In this document: in pieces, positions 1 to 6,731 of the stretch
How positions within the stretch are numbered: position 1 is the stretch's first letter
Layout: every line of letters begins with the position of its first letter
Notes under the pieces: generated by a model
Told to the model about the DNA's origin: nothing
The model's input: only the letters and a program-made list of their open reading frames with translations
Databases searched by the model: none
IMG/VR virus record: IMGVR_UViG_3300031673_000124
Location: 1 to 44,353 of that record
From: a virus
DNA: 44,353 bases
Reading direction: 5' to 3' (one strand)
Position numbers and translations under genes: made by a program

Positions 1-146
1 CGCGATGACGACGGCACGCCCTGGCGGCGAGGATGGATCGAATCGGTGACGGCGCATCCAGGCCGGGTGGATGACGTGGACAGGTACGAATTTCGCATCA
101 GCGTGCCGCCCGACTCATGGTACTATTCCGCATGGGCTTATGACGG
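1..146. repeat. Left copy of 146-bp terminal direct repeat (circular closure)
   Basis: These bases match 44208-44353 with two differences: T at 127 versus C at 44334, and T at 138 versus C at 44345. The tail hub reading frame continues exactly through the overlap, so this is the join of a circular or circularly permuted genome and not two separate loci. The first difference changes Ser to Pro and the second is silent, which suggests population variation. Merging the copies gives a unit length of 44207 bp. Confidence 0.9.
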
Positions 147-723
147 CCCCGCCTACAGCGATCCGCCTGATTTCACGTCGGACGGCGCCGACGAGATACC
201 GTCGCTTATTATTGTGCCCCCTGGCGTCACGACCGGAGAAAGCGTCGGCGGCCCGGTAGATCCCCCCTGTCCTCCTGTGCCGCCTTCCTGGTGCGATCCG
301 CCATCGGCCTGCCCCCCACCTACCTCGTCTGGCGTCAGCTCCACGGGCGGCGGCACCTCTGCGCCACCGCAGACGACGCCGCCGCCGCCGGCCACAACGC
401 CTCCGCCGGCCACAACACCAGGCCCGGACCCATGCTATTCATGTGTCTGCGTGATTTCGACAAAGGCTACTGTGGCTGAGATGATACAGTACTTCGGCGA
501 AATGCTGGGTGTTTCCTGCATTGAGGGATTTACAGGAGTTTGTTATTATAATCTTTCCGGCACAGAGGAAGAGGAATACGACTGGCCTGTCCCCGGAATG
601 CCGCCAAGCGCTCTCTGTGGAGATTGCCACGCCTTTACATATCGTCCGTTCGAGCCCTCGGACGGGCGTATAGCGCGGCTATATTACACTCTGAGTCATC
701 ATGATTGCGAGCCGGAGGCATAA
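1..723 (+). CDS. Tail hub/tip protein, C-terminal part (continues from the right end of the window)
   Basis: The frame is open from base 1, so an ATG at 46 is internal. Across the circular junction it joins the gene starting at 42105 to give one protein of about 941 residues. The part here ends the hub/tip domain and then passes into a Pro/Ser/Thr-rich mucin-like linker (bases about 265-435, with an 18-bp tandem duplication at 385-420). It closes with a Cys-rich end (CYSCVC, then CGDCH and HDC). Role: the distal end of a siphovirus tail, where host contact is made. The linker and Cys-rich end are not typical of the family and probably form an exposed, perhaps disulfide- or metal-stabilised, tip. 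The next gene, a glycosyltransferase, follows after 14 bases, so the linker is a plausible glycan acceptor (inference). Confidence 0.75.
   Translation, partial: RDDDGTPWRRGWIESVTAHPGRVDDVDRYEFRISVPPDSWYYSAWAYDGPAYSDPPDFTSDGADEIPSLIIVPPGVTTGESVGGPVDPPCPPVPPSWCDPPSACPPPTSSGVSSTGGGTSAPPQTTPPPPATTPPPATTPGPDPCYSCVCVISTKATVAEMIQYFGEMLGVSCIEGFTGVCYYNLSGTEEEEYDWPVPGMPPSALCGDCHAFTYRPFEPSDGRIARLYYTLSHHDCEPEA
385..420 (+). repeat. 18-bp tandem duplication in the Pro/Thr linker
   Basis: CCGCCGGCCACAACGCCT at 385-402 is followed by a copy at 403-420 with two changes. It encodes PPPATT twice in the tail hub linker. It probably arose by slippage and could vary in copy number between relatives. Confidence 0.8.
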
Positions 724-737
724 GGAGCGGCGCCTAC

Positions 738-2912
738 ATGAGCTGTGAAAGCGCTGGACAAACTGCAGATTTCAGCGGCGGCAAGATACGCATTTGCCGG
801 AAGCTGAGCGAGCGGGTAGGGCGGAGTTTCAGCGTCGATTCCAAGATCTGCCAACGCTGCCTGGCGAGCGGTGGCGACCCGGAAAAGATCATATCCATGC
901 CACCAGAAACGGCCCTTCGATCGCCGGCGGATAATGCTTTCCCCACCGCCGAGGAGGTGGCCTATCGCCGTGCGGCGTGTGCGGGGTGCGCGGCGTTGCG
1001 CATGGATGACGGACTTCCGCGCTGCATTGAGTGCAGGAACTGCGGCGGCAGCAACCGGGTCATCAACTATACGACGCCGGCCGCAAGGTGGCGCTGCCCC
1101 CGAGGCAAGTGGGCGCCCGTCGCCGGGGCCAGGCATATCGTTGTCGTCTCGAAAGGTCTGGGGGATGCGATCCTTGCCATTCCGTGCATCCTGGCCCTGG
1201 CCTCGCTCGGCGCATCGGTCGACGTGCTGCTGATAGGCGGCTATGCCGTCAACGCGGGGCCGCTCTTCGACGGGTTGACCGGCGTCCGCGTGGTCGACCT
1301 CGAGGCCGCCCGGGCCGAACCTTACGACGTGGCGATCCTCTCCGCGGCGAACACCACGAAATTATTCCCCCCGCTTAAGATCCGCGCGGGCCACGTCATC
1401 AACGCCTCGGACATCAAGGGGCATCGCGCGGCGGCCATGCTCGGCATCGCCCGCGATCGCGGGTATGACGGCCCGGATTTCGAAGCGCCTCTCGCCTCTC
1501 GACTGGGCATGCGCACGGGCGAGGTGATCATCATAGGCCCTGACACGGGCCAGTACGCGTGGGCGCAGGGTAAAAAGTGGCTCGGCGAGAAGTGGGCCGC
1601 GCTGATCCCCCGCCTGACGCTGCCGACGGTCGTGATCGGGAAACCGGAGGCATACGAACCATGGGTCGACCTGGCGACCGAGAACTGGATCGGAAAAGAT
1701 CTATGTATCAGCCAGCTCTTTCCGCTTCTGTCCCGTGCTGCCTGTTTCATCGGCCCGGACTCCGGCCTGGCGCATCTCGCATCTGCCTGCGGGATCCCCA
1801 CGGTCGTCATCTGGGGCCACGCATCGGCATCGGTCTGGAGGCCGGCGGGGAACCCCATCATCGTCCGCCCGGCTTCGGGCAACGTGGCGGCCGACGTGGA
1901 GATCGACGACGTGCTGGCTGGCGTCAACCGGGCGCTGCTCCCCTCGCGCCGCCCACAGCAGTCGTCCAACAGGCTTATCTACGCGTTCGGCGGCGAGAGG
2001 TACCGCAGAGAGATGGCCCGAAAAGTCTTGGCCGCCCTTGCCGCGCACGGGTACGAGGTCGAGACAATCCCCGAGACGTCGAAGCTTGAGGATTTGCGGA
2101 ACCTCTTCGCGCTGACGGGCCGCAAGCCCGCGGCGCTCCTGCGGTGGGAGGAGCACGGGACATTGTTCGTTACAAAAGAGTGGCGGCGACTGGCGGCCGG
2201 GATGTACGAGGACGGCGTGGTTCCCGCTTACGTCGACTACGGATATTTCGATCACTACAAGACCGTCATCATCGATAGGTACCTCGCCGACGGCGGGACG
2301 GGCTTGGACGAGGAGTGGCCTGCCATCCCGGACGCGAGCCAATGGGCCGCGGCGGATGAGCGCGTGGCCGCGTACCGAGATGCCGTGCGAGAACGAGGGC
2401 AGCAGGCGCTCCAGGCTGGCCCCCTCGAGGAGAACTATGTTGTCCTCTGGACGCAGTTCTCGACGTCTCTTTTGCGCCCACCATTCAAGGCCCGGACGTT
2501 TGGGGACCTCGCCCGGCGACTCGCGGATGAATGCTCGGCCAAAGGCGTGCGCCTCATCATCAAGACGGCGCCGCAGGGCAAACAGGTCGACCTGCCGGAC
2601 GTCCCGATCTACACGGGCAGGGATCAGAACGCCAAGCTCGCCGTTTACGCGCGCAACAACATCATCTGCTCCTCATCCGTGAGCAATGAATTTGTTCTTT
2701 GGAACGTCCCGGTAACGGCGCTGGGCCGGTCCTGGTTCTGCGGCAAGGGCATCTTCCACGAGCCGGACTCCATCGACGACGCCGTAATGCCCCGACCGAT
2801 CGATGAGAAGGCGCGGTCGCGCTGGGTGAATATGTGGCTCGCATCGCAGTGTTATCCCGAGTACGCCGGGTGGCGGCTCGACCAGGTAATAGGATCCATT
2901 GAAAGGAGTTGA
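738..2912 (+). CDS. Two-domain glycosyltransferase: zinc-ribbon, GT9 heptosyltransferase-like, capsule-synthase-like
   Basis: 724 residues. I start at ATG 738 because AGGAG lies 10 bases upstream and the preceding gene ends at 723; an in-frame ATG at 705 would overlap that gene. Residues 1-130 are Cys-rich (C38/C41, C81/C84, C96/C99/C102, C120), probably zinc ribbons. Residues about 132-400 are a GT9 (LPS heptosyltransferase) fold, with the start VVVSKGLGDAILAIP and the nucleotide-sugar motif GPDSGLAHLA at 339-348. Residues about 412-724 resemble the second half of capsule polysaccharide (KpsC/KpsS-like) glycosyltransferases, ending in a region that recovers conserved Ser/Asn (ICSSSVSNE). It directly follows the tail hub, so it is late-expressed. 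The target may be a virion protein or host envelope glycan; the sequence does not decide. Confidence 0.8.
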   Translation: MSCESAGQTADFSGGKIRICRKLSERVGRSFSVDSKICQRCLASGGDPEKIISMPPETALRSPADNAFPTAEEVAYRRAACAGCAALRMDDGLPRCIECRNCGGSNRVINYTTPAARWRCPRGKWAPVAGARHIVVVSKGLGDAILAIPCILALASLGASVDVLLIGGYAVNAGPLFDGLTGVRVVDLEAARAEPYDVAILSAANTTKLFPPLKIRAGHVINASDIKGHRAAAMLGIARDRGYDGPDFEAPLASRLGMRTGEVIIIGPDTGQYAWAQGKKWLGEKWAALIPRLTLPTVVIGKPEAYEPWVDLATENWIGKDLCISQLFPLLSRAACFIGPDSGLAHLASACGIPTVVIWGHASASVWRPAGNPIIVRPASGNVAADVEIDDVLAGVNRALLPSRRPQQSSNRLIYAFGGERYRREMARKVLAALAAHGYEVETIPETSKLEDLRNLFALTGRKPAALLRWEEHGTLFVTKEWRRLAAGMYEDGVVPAYVDYGYFDHYKTVIIDRYLADGGTGLDEEWPAIPDASQWAAADERVAAYRDAVRERGQQALQAGPLEENYVVLWTQFSTSLLRPPFKARTFGDLARRLADECSAKGVRLIIKTAPQGKQVDLPDVPIYTGRDQNAKLAVYARNNIICSSSVSNEFVLWNVPVTALGRSWFCGKGIFHEPDSIDDAVMPRPIDEKARSRWVNMWLASQCYPEYAGWRLDQVIGSIERS

Positions 2913-2913
2913 A

Positions 2914-3414
2914 ATGATGGACGTGCTGCACAAAGTGTTGAAGTTCGTGGACCACAACCGGTGGCTCGTGGTGTGCCTCGTCATCGCGGCGGTGGCCGTC
3001 GGCGGGCTCATCGGGTGCCAGTCGATGACGGCATCCCTGGTGGAGCCCGGGCGAAAGGTGACCCGCGCGGAACTCGCCCAGGAGGTGGCGACCATCCGGT
3101 CGACCGTTGAGCAGAAACGCATCGCGGCCGTGGCCGCGGTCGAAGTCGTCAACGCGGAGGTCGCCGGCGTAAACGAGCAGATCACGAACGCCGCAGCCGA
3201 CCTCGATCTGCAGGACGCGATGAAATGCGAAGTACTCGACGTGATAGCCGACGTGGCGACGACGGTAACGGCAGGCTTAGTCCCCGGGGCGGCGCAGTAT
3301 ATTCCGACGGCCGTCGGTATTATAGGCCTGCTGCTCGGCTTCGGGGCGATGGCTGACAATCGCCGAAAAGACAAGATCATCGCCGCGTCCTCCGGCGGCC
3401 CTGATACCGGTTGA
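2914..3414 (+). CDS. Small membrane protein or lipoprotein, possible lysis-associated
   Basis: 166 residues. AAAGGAG at 2902-2908 supports ATG 2914 (or 2917), just after the stop of the previous gene at 2912. An N-terminal hydrophobic segment (about residues 17-34) ends in LIGC, which fits a lipobox. A second hydrophobic segment near residues 129-150 (IPTAVGIIGLLLGFGAMA) is followed by basic residues. The middle is Ala/Val/Glu-rich and probably helical. It is the last gene before a strong terminator, at the end of the late operon, where holins and spanins often lie. A lysis role is inferred from position and topology only; I recognise no family. Confidence 0.55.
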   Translation: MMDVLHKVLKFVDHNRWLVVCLVIAAVAVGGLIGCQSMTASLVEPGRKVTRAELAQEVATIRSTVEQKRIAAVAAVEVVNAEVAGVNEQITNAAADLDLQDAMKCEVLDVIADVATTVTAGLVPGAAQYIPTAVGIIGLLLGFGAMADNRRKDKIIAASSGGPDTG

Positions 3415-3428
3415 AAATCCCTCTCGCC

Positions 3429-3490
3429 ACCCGGCTCGCATGGGCCGGGTCCTCCTCGAGCCCCGGAGCTTGTCCCTCCGGGGCTTTTTT
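3429..3490 (+). terminator. Tandem hairpins and rho-independent terminator ending the late operon
   Basis: The first hairpin is ACCCGGC (3429-3435) with GCCGGGT (3444-3450). The second is a perfect 10-bp stem AGCCCCGGAG (3459-3468) with CTCCGGGGCT (3476-3485), a 7-base loop and a T-run from 3485 to 3490. It lies 15 bases after the last late gene and separates late and early transcription units. Confidence 0.9.
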
Positions 3491-3660
3491 GTTTCTGGGG
3501 GCCCAGGATGGCCCAGGAAGGCCGCGGGCTGGTCCGGTCGCGTACATGGGCGGCTCGGGCCTCGCGCGCGCCCACGTGCTATGCTGGCGGCCGCGGGGCA
3601 TAGCCCTGCCCAGGGCCTCCCGGGACGGGCGAAAAAATCTGAAACTTTCCCGGATTTTCC
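3491..3660. other. Non-coding spacer with inverted repeat
   Basis: I see no convincing gene here. Open frames across it also cover the terminator and lack a ribosome binding site. It contains an inverted repeat, GCTATGC (3578-3584) and GCATAGC (3598-3604), with a 13-base GC-rich spacer, and then an A-rich tract before the promoter at 3661. It could hold a protein binding site. Confidence 0.5.
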
Positions 3661-3696
3661 TTGAAGCCCGGAACGAAAACGATACGATATATGTAT
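3661..3696 (+). promoter_or_regulatory. Candidate early promoter with overlapping dyad
   Basis: TTGAAG (3661-3666) is followed after 16 bases by TACGAT (3683-3688), a fair sigma70 match in an unusually AT-rich stretch. The -10 lies inside an ATAC/GTAT dyad (3682-3685, 3693-3696), and two AACG half-sites (3672, 3678) lie between the boxes. These resemble half-sites at the XRE gene promoter, so repression by that protein is possible. It would drive the early genes from 3770. Confidence 0.55.
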
Positions 3697-3769
3697 TAGA
3701 TGATGCAGCGCGCAAAGGGAAAGGCGCTCAAACCGGCCAGAACGGCCACAAAGGGAAAGGGGAGAAACG

Positions 3770-4294
3770 ATGACCATCACCGCAAAATACCCCGGCAGAT
3801 GCAACCGCTGTGGACAGCCCATCAATGTCGGCGACGCGGGCGGCGAAAATCTGACAGCCCCACAGGGGCAGGGAGGTGGCGACATGGCGACAGTTATCAA
3901 TCTTCGATACTGTGGCGTAGACGGCGCGGGCGCAACTGTGCGCGAAGCGAAACTCGATGCCACCAGGAAGATCGAGGCATACACCGAGCACGCGCTTGAC
4001 TTATTCCACTACGCGCACCGAGGGCACGCGGTGGTCGGCTGGCCGACGATACACGGCTGGACGGGCGTTATCGCCTTTCCCGACAACAGCGGCCCGAGCT
4101 ATGCTTCTGTCGTGGGCGGCCCCGACCGCGCCAAGGCCGAAGCGTCGGCGATAGAGCACTTGCTCGATTGCACCCTGGAACCTTTCGAGGAAATACCCTC
4201 CTGGGTCCCTCGCGCTCATGCTCAGAGAATCAGCGGCAACCTGCTTTCCAAATGGCAATGCCGCGCCAAGCAACAGGAGCCCGCAATCGCCTGA
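3770..4294 (+). CDS. Zinc-ribbon early protein of unknown function
   Basis: 174 residues. The start at 3770 is preceded by AAAGGGAAAGGGGAG (3750-3764). The N-terminus (TAKYPGRCNRCGQPINVGD) is a small zinc-ribbon module that I recognise from many phage and bacterial proteins; it binds one metal through two visible Cys, perhaps as a dimer. A second in-frame ATG at 3884 has its own strong site (GGGAGGT), so a shorter 136-residue product without the ribbon may also be made. The remainder, including HRGHAVVGWPTIHGWTG, matches no family I know. It is the first gene of the early region. Confidence 0.7.
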   Translation: MTITAKYPGRCNRCGQPINVGDAGGENLTAPQGQGGGDMATVINLRYCGVDGAGATVREAKLDATRKIEAYTEHALDLFHYAHRGHAVVGWPTIHGWTGVIAFPDNSGPSYASVVGGPDRAKAEASAIEHLLDCTLEPFEEIPSWVPRAHAQRISGNLLSKWQCRAKQQEPAIA

Positions 4295-4364
4295 CCGGCC
4301 TTCGCTCCCGGCCACGCTTCCACGGCAGGCCGGGGGCCAGGGCCGATAGACGGCCAGACTCAAG

Positions 4365-4472
4365 ATGCCCGAAGGGGGCAGGAGGGAGCACGATCACGTC
4401 GGCTGGACAATGACGGAAGATGATGTGAGGCGTGTGGCGGAAGCCCTCGAGGCGAGCAGGGAGAAAACATAA
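4365..4472 (+). CDS. Possible 35-residue early protein
   Basis: A short frame whose second half (MTEDDVRRVAEALEASREKT) looks like a genuine small acidic/basic helical phage protein. A second ATG (4410) would give only that part. No well-placed ribosome binding site is seen. Otherwise the 240 bases between 4294 and 4535 hold only the promoter/operator of the next gene. Confidence 0.35.
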   Translation: MPEGGRREHDHVGWTMTEDDVRRVAEALEASREKT

Positions 4473-4512
4473 CGAGAATACCGTTGACACGGGCTGCACG
4501 TTTTCGTAACGT
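4471..4512 (+). promoter_or_regulatory. Promoter and palindromic operator of the XRE gene
   Basis: TTGACA (4484-4489, perfect -35) is followed after 17 bases by TAACGT (4507-4512). Two dyads overlap it: AACG (4471-4474) with CGTT (4482-4485), covering the -35, and ACGTT (4498-4502) with AACGT (4508-4512), covering the -10. The placement fits autorepression by the XRE protein encoded 22 bases downstream. Confidence 0.7.
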
Positions 4513-4534
4513 CTACCTTCGGGAAAGGACCTCT

Positions 4535-4753
4535 ATGTCTAAATTGAATTACGCGGCGAATATCCACAGCGCCATCGACGCCAGCGGGCTCTCGCTTTCC
4601 GAGATCGCCCGGCGCGTGCATACCAGCGTGCCGCGAATCATCCGGTGGTATCGGGGGCACACATCCCCTCCTGCCGCAATGCTGCCGGCACTGGCCGGCG
4701 CGCTGGGACTGACGGTAGAGAAACTACTGACGCACCAGGAGGCCAAACCGTGA
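4535..4753 (+). CDS. XRE/Cro-CI family helix-turn-helix regulator
   Basis: 72 residues, starting at ATG 4535 after GGGAAAGGAC. The HTH spans about residues 19-41 (LSLSEIARRVHTSVPRIIRW), followed by the usual third-helix and TVEKLL end of the Cro/C1 fold. It has no dimerisation/peptidase domain, so it is Cro-sized and not a full LexA-type repressor. Its promoter carries palindromes over both boxes, suggesting autoregulation. It probably controls early gene timing. No integrase is visible, so a lysogenic switch is unproven. Confidence 0.85.
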   Translation: MSKLNYAANIHSAIDASGLSLSEIARRVHTSVPRIIRWYRGHTSPPAAMLPALAGALGLTVEKLLTHQEAKP

Positions 4754-4995
4754 CGGCGCCTCGAGTGGTGGACGGGGACAAACTGCTGGCGGATATCGAA
4801 GAGCGCCTGATGTATCACTATGCCGCCGACACATTGACCGAGTTTGACAAAGGCGCCATAACTGCGTTGGGTGCCGTGAGGAACGATATCAAGAATGGAA
4901 AGTACACTATGCCTCTGCCCTCACCACTCGCGCCGCTGGAGGCGGCCGGGGCCCTAAGACAAGCCGCCGTGCGATGTACAGAGGTGGGCGCGTAA
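4750..4995 (+). CDS. Small early protein, unknown
   Basis: 81 residues, GTG start overlapping the XRE stop (GTGA), with AGGAGG at 4736-4741 in good spacing. The middle (FDKGAITALGAVRNDIKNG) is like a family of small phage proteins that occur next to recombination genes. I cannot assign a function. The overlap suggests translational coupling to the regulator. Confidence 0.65.
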   Translation: MTAPRVVDGDKLLADIEERLMYHYAADTLTEFDKGAITALGAVRNDIKNGKYTMPLPSPLAPLEAAGALRQAAVRCTEVGA

Positions 4996-5033
4996 GCCCA
5001 CAACGAGATACCCCAAGGGAAAGGAGCGTTACG

Positions 5034-6170
5034 ATGTTTCAGCAAGCGAGGAAGTCCCAGACTAAGTTGCGGCTCGCGGTCGAGGGTCCCGCGGGTTCGG
5101 GCAAGACCTACACGGCCCTCCTCATCGCCAAGGGCCTCGGTGGCCCTATCTGCCTCATCGATACGGAGTACGGTAAGGCTTCGCTCTACGCCGACCGGTT
5201 CAACTTCCAAACATCCATTCTGGAGGCGTTCACCATCGACGACTACGTGCGCGAGATGCAGGCGGCCGAAGGGCAGTGCAGCGTACTCATCATCGACTCG
5301 CTCTCCCATGCGTGGGAGAGCCTCTGCGCGCAGAATGATGATCTCGCGCGCAAATCATTTTCCGGCAATACGTGGGCGGCATGGTCGAAGAACAAGCCCA
5401 GGCAGCGCGACTTCATGCGCCGGATTCTGGCTTTCCCCGGCCACGTTATCGCGACCATGAGGACGAGGACGGAGTGGACGCTCCAGGATGACGGGAAGGG
5501 CCGGCAGAAGCCGGTGCGCGTGGGTCTGGCGCCGAAACAGGAGGATGGCCTCGAATACGAATTCAGCCTCGTGGCGCAGATGACCCCGGAGCACCAGCTC
5601 ATATTCCTGAAGGACGGCACCGGGACATTCCAGGATAAGACGATAGACTGCCCGGGCGAGGACTTCGGCAAGCGGCTTGCGGCATGGCTGGCCGAGGACC
5701 TGCCGCCGGCGTCGGGCGCCCCGTTCGACGCGGGGAGAATCGCAGGGTCGACGCCGTCGGCCAAGCGCGAGGAACTCGACGCGGTGATAGCGCAATACGG
5801 GATTGCCGTCGACGCCCAACAGCGGTGGTGCGCATACTACAAGGTCGCGGACCTGGACGACCTCAGCGACGAGCAATGCGGGAAGATCATCCTGGGGGCG
5901 CACAAGAACTACGAGGGCCAGAACCCGACCCCGGCCGCGGCGCCTGCCGCTGACCCGGGGGAGAAGCCGGCCACCTCTGCCCCCCCGACAGTGAGCGACC
6001 GCGAGCTCATCATCAAGGAAATCATGGCGCACAAGAAGCGGTCGCCGAAATGCTACGCGGACGTCCTGGCGCAACACAACCTGTCGGAGATGGAGCTTGA
6101 TGTCGATTTTGGCGCGGCCACGAAGGAGTTGAAAGCCGTCCTCGCCGACCTCAAACACTCTGGCAAATAG
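5034..6170 (+). CDS. Sak4-like RecA-fold ATPase (phage single-strand annealing/recombination)
   Basis: 378 residues. I start at ATG 5034 after AAGGGAAAGGAG (5015-5026). Walker A is GPAGSGKT (18-25) and Walker B VLIIDS (84-89), followed by SHAWE, as in the AAA_24/Sak4 family of phage RecA-core ATPases that load or assist single-strand annealing proteins. Residues about 240-290 (EELDAVIAQYGI and LSDEQCGKII) form a small C-terminal helical unit also seen behind RecT/Erf-type proteins. A Pro/Ala linker and a further helical end follow. With the Rad50-like ATPase and UvrD helicase downstream it forms the recombination-replication module. No separate SSB or annealing protein was recognised nearby. 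Confidence 0.85.
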   Translation: MFQQARKSQTKLRLAVEGPAGSGKTYTALLIAKGLGGPICLIDTEYGKASLYADRFNFQTSILEAFTIDDYVREMQAAEGQCSVLIIDSLSHAWESLCAQNDDLARKSFSGNTWAAWSKNKPRQRDFMRRILAFPGHVIATMRTRTEWTLQDDGKGRQKPVRVGLAPKQEDGLEYEFSLVAQMTPEHQLIFLKDGTGTFQDKTIDCPGEDFGKRLAAWLAEDLPPASGAPFDAGRIAGSTPSAKREELDAVIAQYGIAVDAQQRWCAYYKVADLDDLSDEQCGKIILGAHKNYEGQNPTPAAAPAADPGEKPATSAPPTVSDRELIIKEIMAHKKRSPKCYADVLAQHNLSEMELDVDFGAATKELKAVLADLKHSGK

Positions 6171-6220
6171 GGACTGGTTTGCGTCACGAGGCATTGTTAT
6201 GGAGGACGCAGAAAAAGCGC

Positions 6221-6249
6221 TTGACGCGGTTCGGTGCTGCAGGGTAGAA
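6221..6249 (+). promoter_or_regulatory. Sigma70-like early promoter
   Basis: TTGACG (6221-6226), 17-base spacer, TAGAAT (6244-6249): five of six matches in each box. It sits in the 108-base gap before the YkgJ-like gene and would serve the operon through the helicase. Confidence 0.75.
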
Positions 6250-6278
6250 TCACCGCGCCTAAAGGGAAAGGGATGCTC

Positions 6279-6671
6279 ATGCATACATGCCAACGCTGCG
6301 GAGATTGCTGCGGCCCCGTACCGGCGAACGATGACGAGTATGCCAAGATCAAGGCGTATAGCGCCGAACATGGCATCAAGGCCAATCTTGATAACCCCGG
6401 CCTGCAATGCCCATATCTATCGGTTGGCGAATGCCTGGTCTATCCCGTACGACCGCTTATCTGCCGAGTCTATGGATACATCGAGACGCTGCCATGCAAT
6501 AGACAACAAACGCTTCTCGATGATCTGAACATAAAGGTCTGGGGAGACAAGATCAGAGTCCAGACATATCTGGAAATACTACGTGGCAGGCCCCTATTGG
6601 ACGTGCTTTTGACGGTGCGCCTGATGCGTGAGAAGGCGCGCGATGTGATAGAAAGAGTTGGAGGCAAATAA
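6279..6671 (+). CDS. YkgJ-family (UPF0153) Cys-cluster protein
   Basis: 130 residues. ATG 6279 has the better spacing from AAAGGGAAAGGG (6261-6272); ATG 6273 is too close. It shows the family pattern: CxxCxxCC near the start (C4, C7, C10, C11), then C44, C52, a VRPLICR block with C62, and C73. The family is described as zinc- or iron-chelating (possibly an Fe-S cluster), with no firm role. It often occurs in phages next to replication genes. It is transcribed from the promoter at 6221. Confidence 0.85.
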   Translation: MHTCQRCGDCCGPVPANDDEYAKIKAYSAEHGIKANLDNPGLQCPYLSVGECLVYPVRPLICRVYGYIETLPCNRQQTLLDDLNIKVWGDKIRVQTYLEILRGRPLLDVLLTVRLMREKARDVIERVGGK

Positions 6672-6731
6672 CGAAGTGGCATCGCCGGCAGCTGTGCCGG
6701 GCATTTGAGGCCCAAGGGAAAGGAGCACGGT

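Noticed and set aside
46-723. ATG 46 as the start of an independent gene
   Set aside because: The frame is open upstream to base 1 and continues in phase from 44207; there is no ribosome binding site at 46.
3411-3773. 120-codon frame across the intergenic region
   Set aside because: It runs through a perfect terminator hairpin and a promoter, has no ribosome binding site and reads Gly/Pro/Arg-rich.
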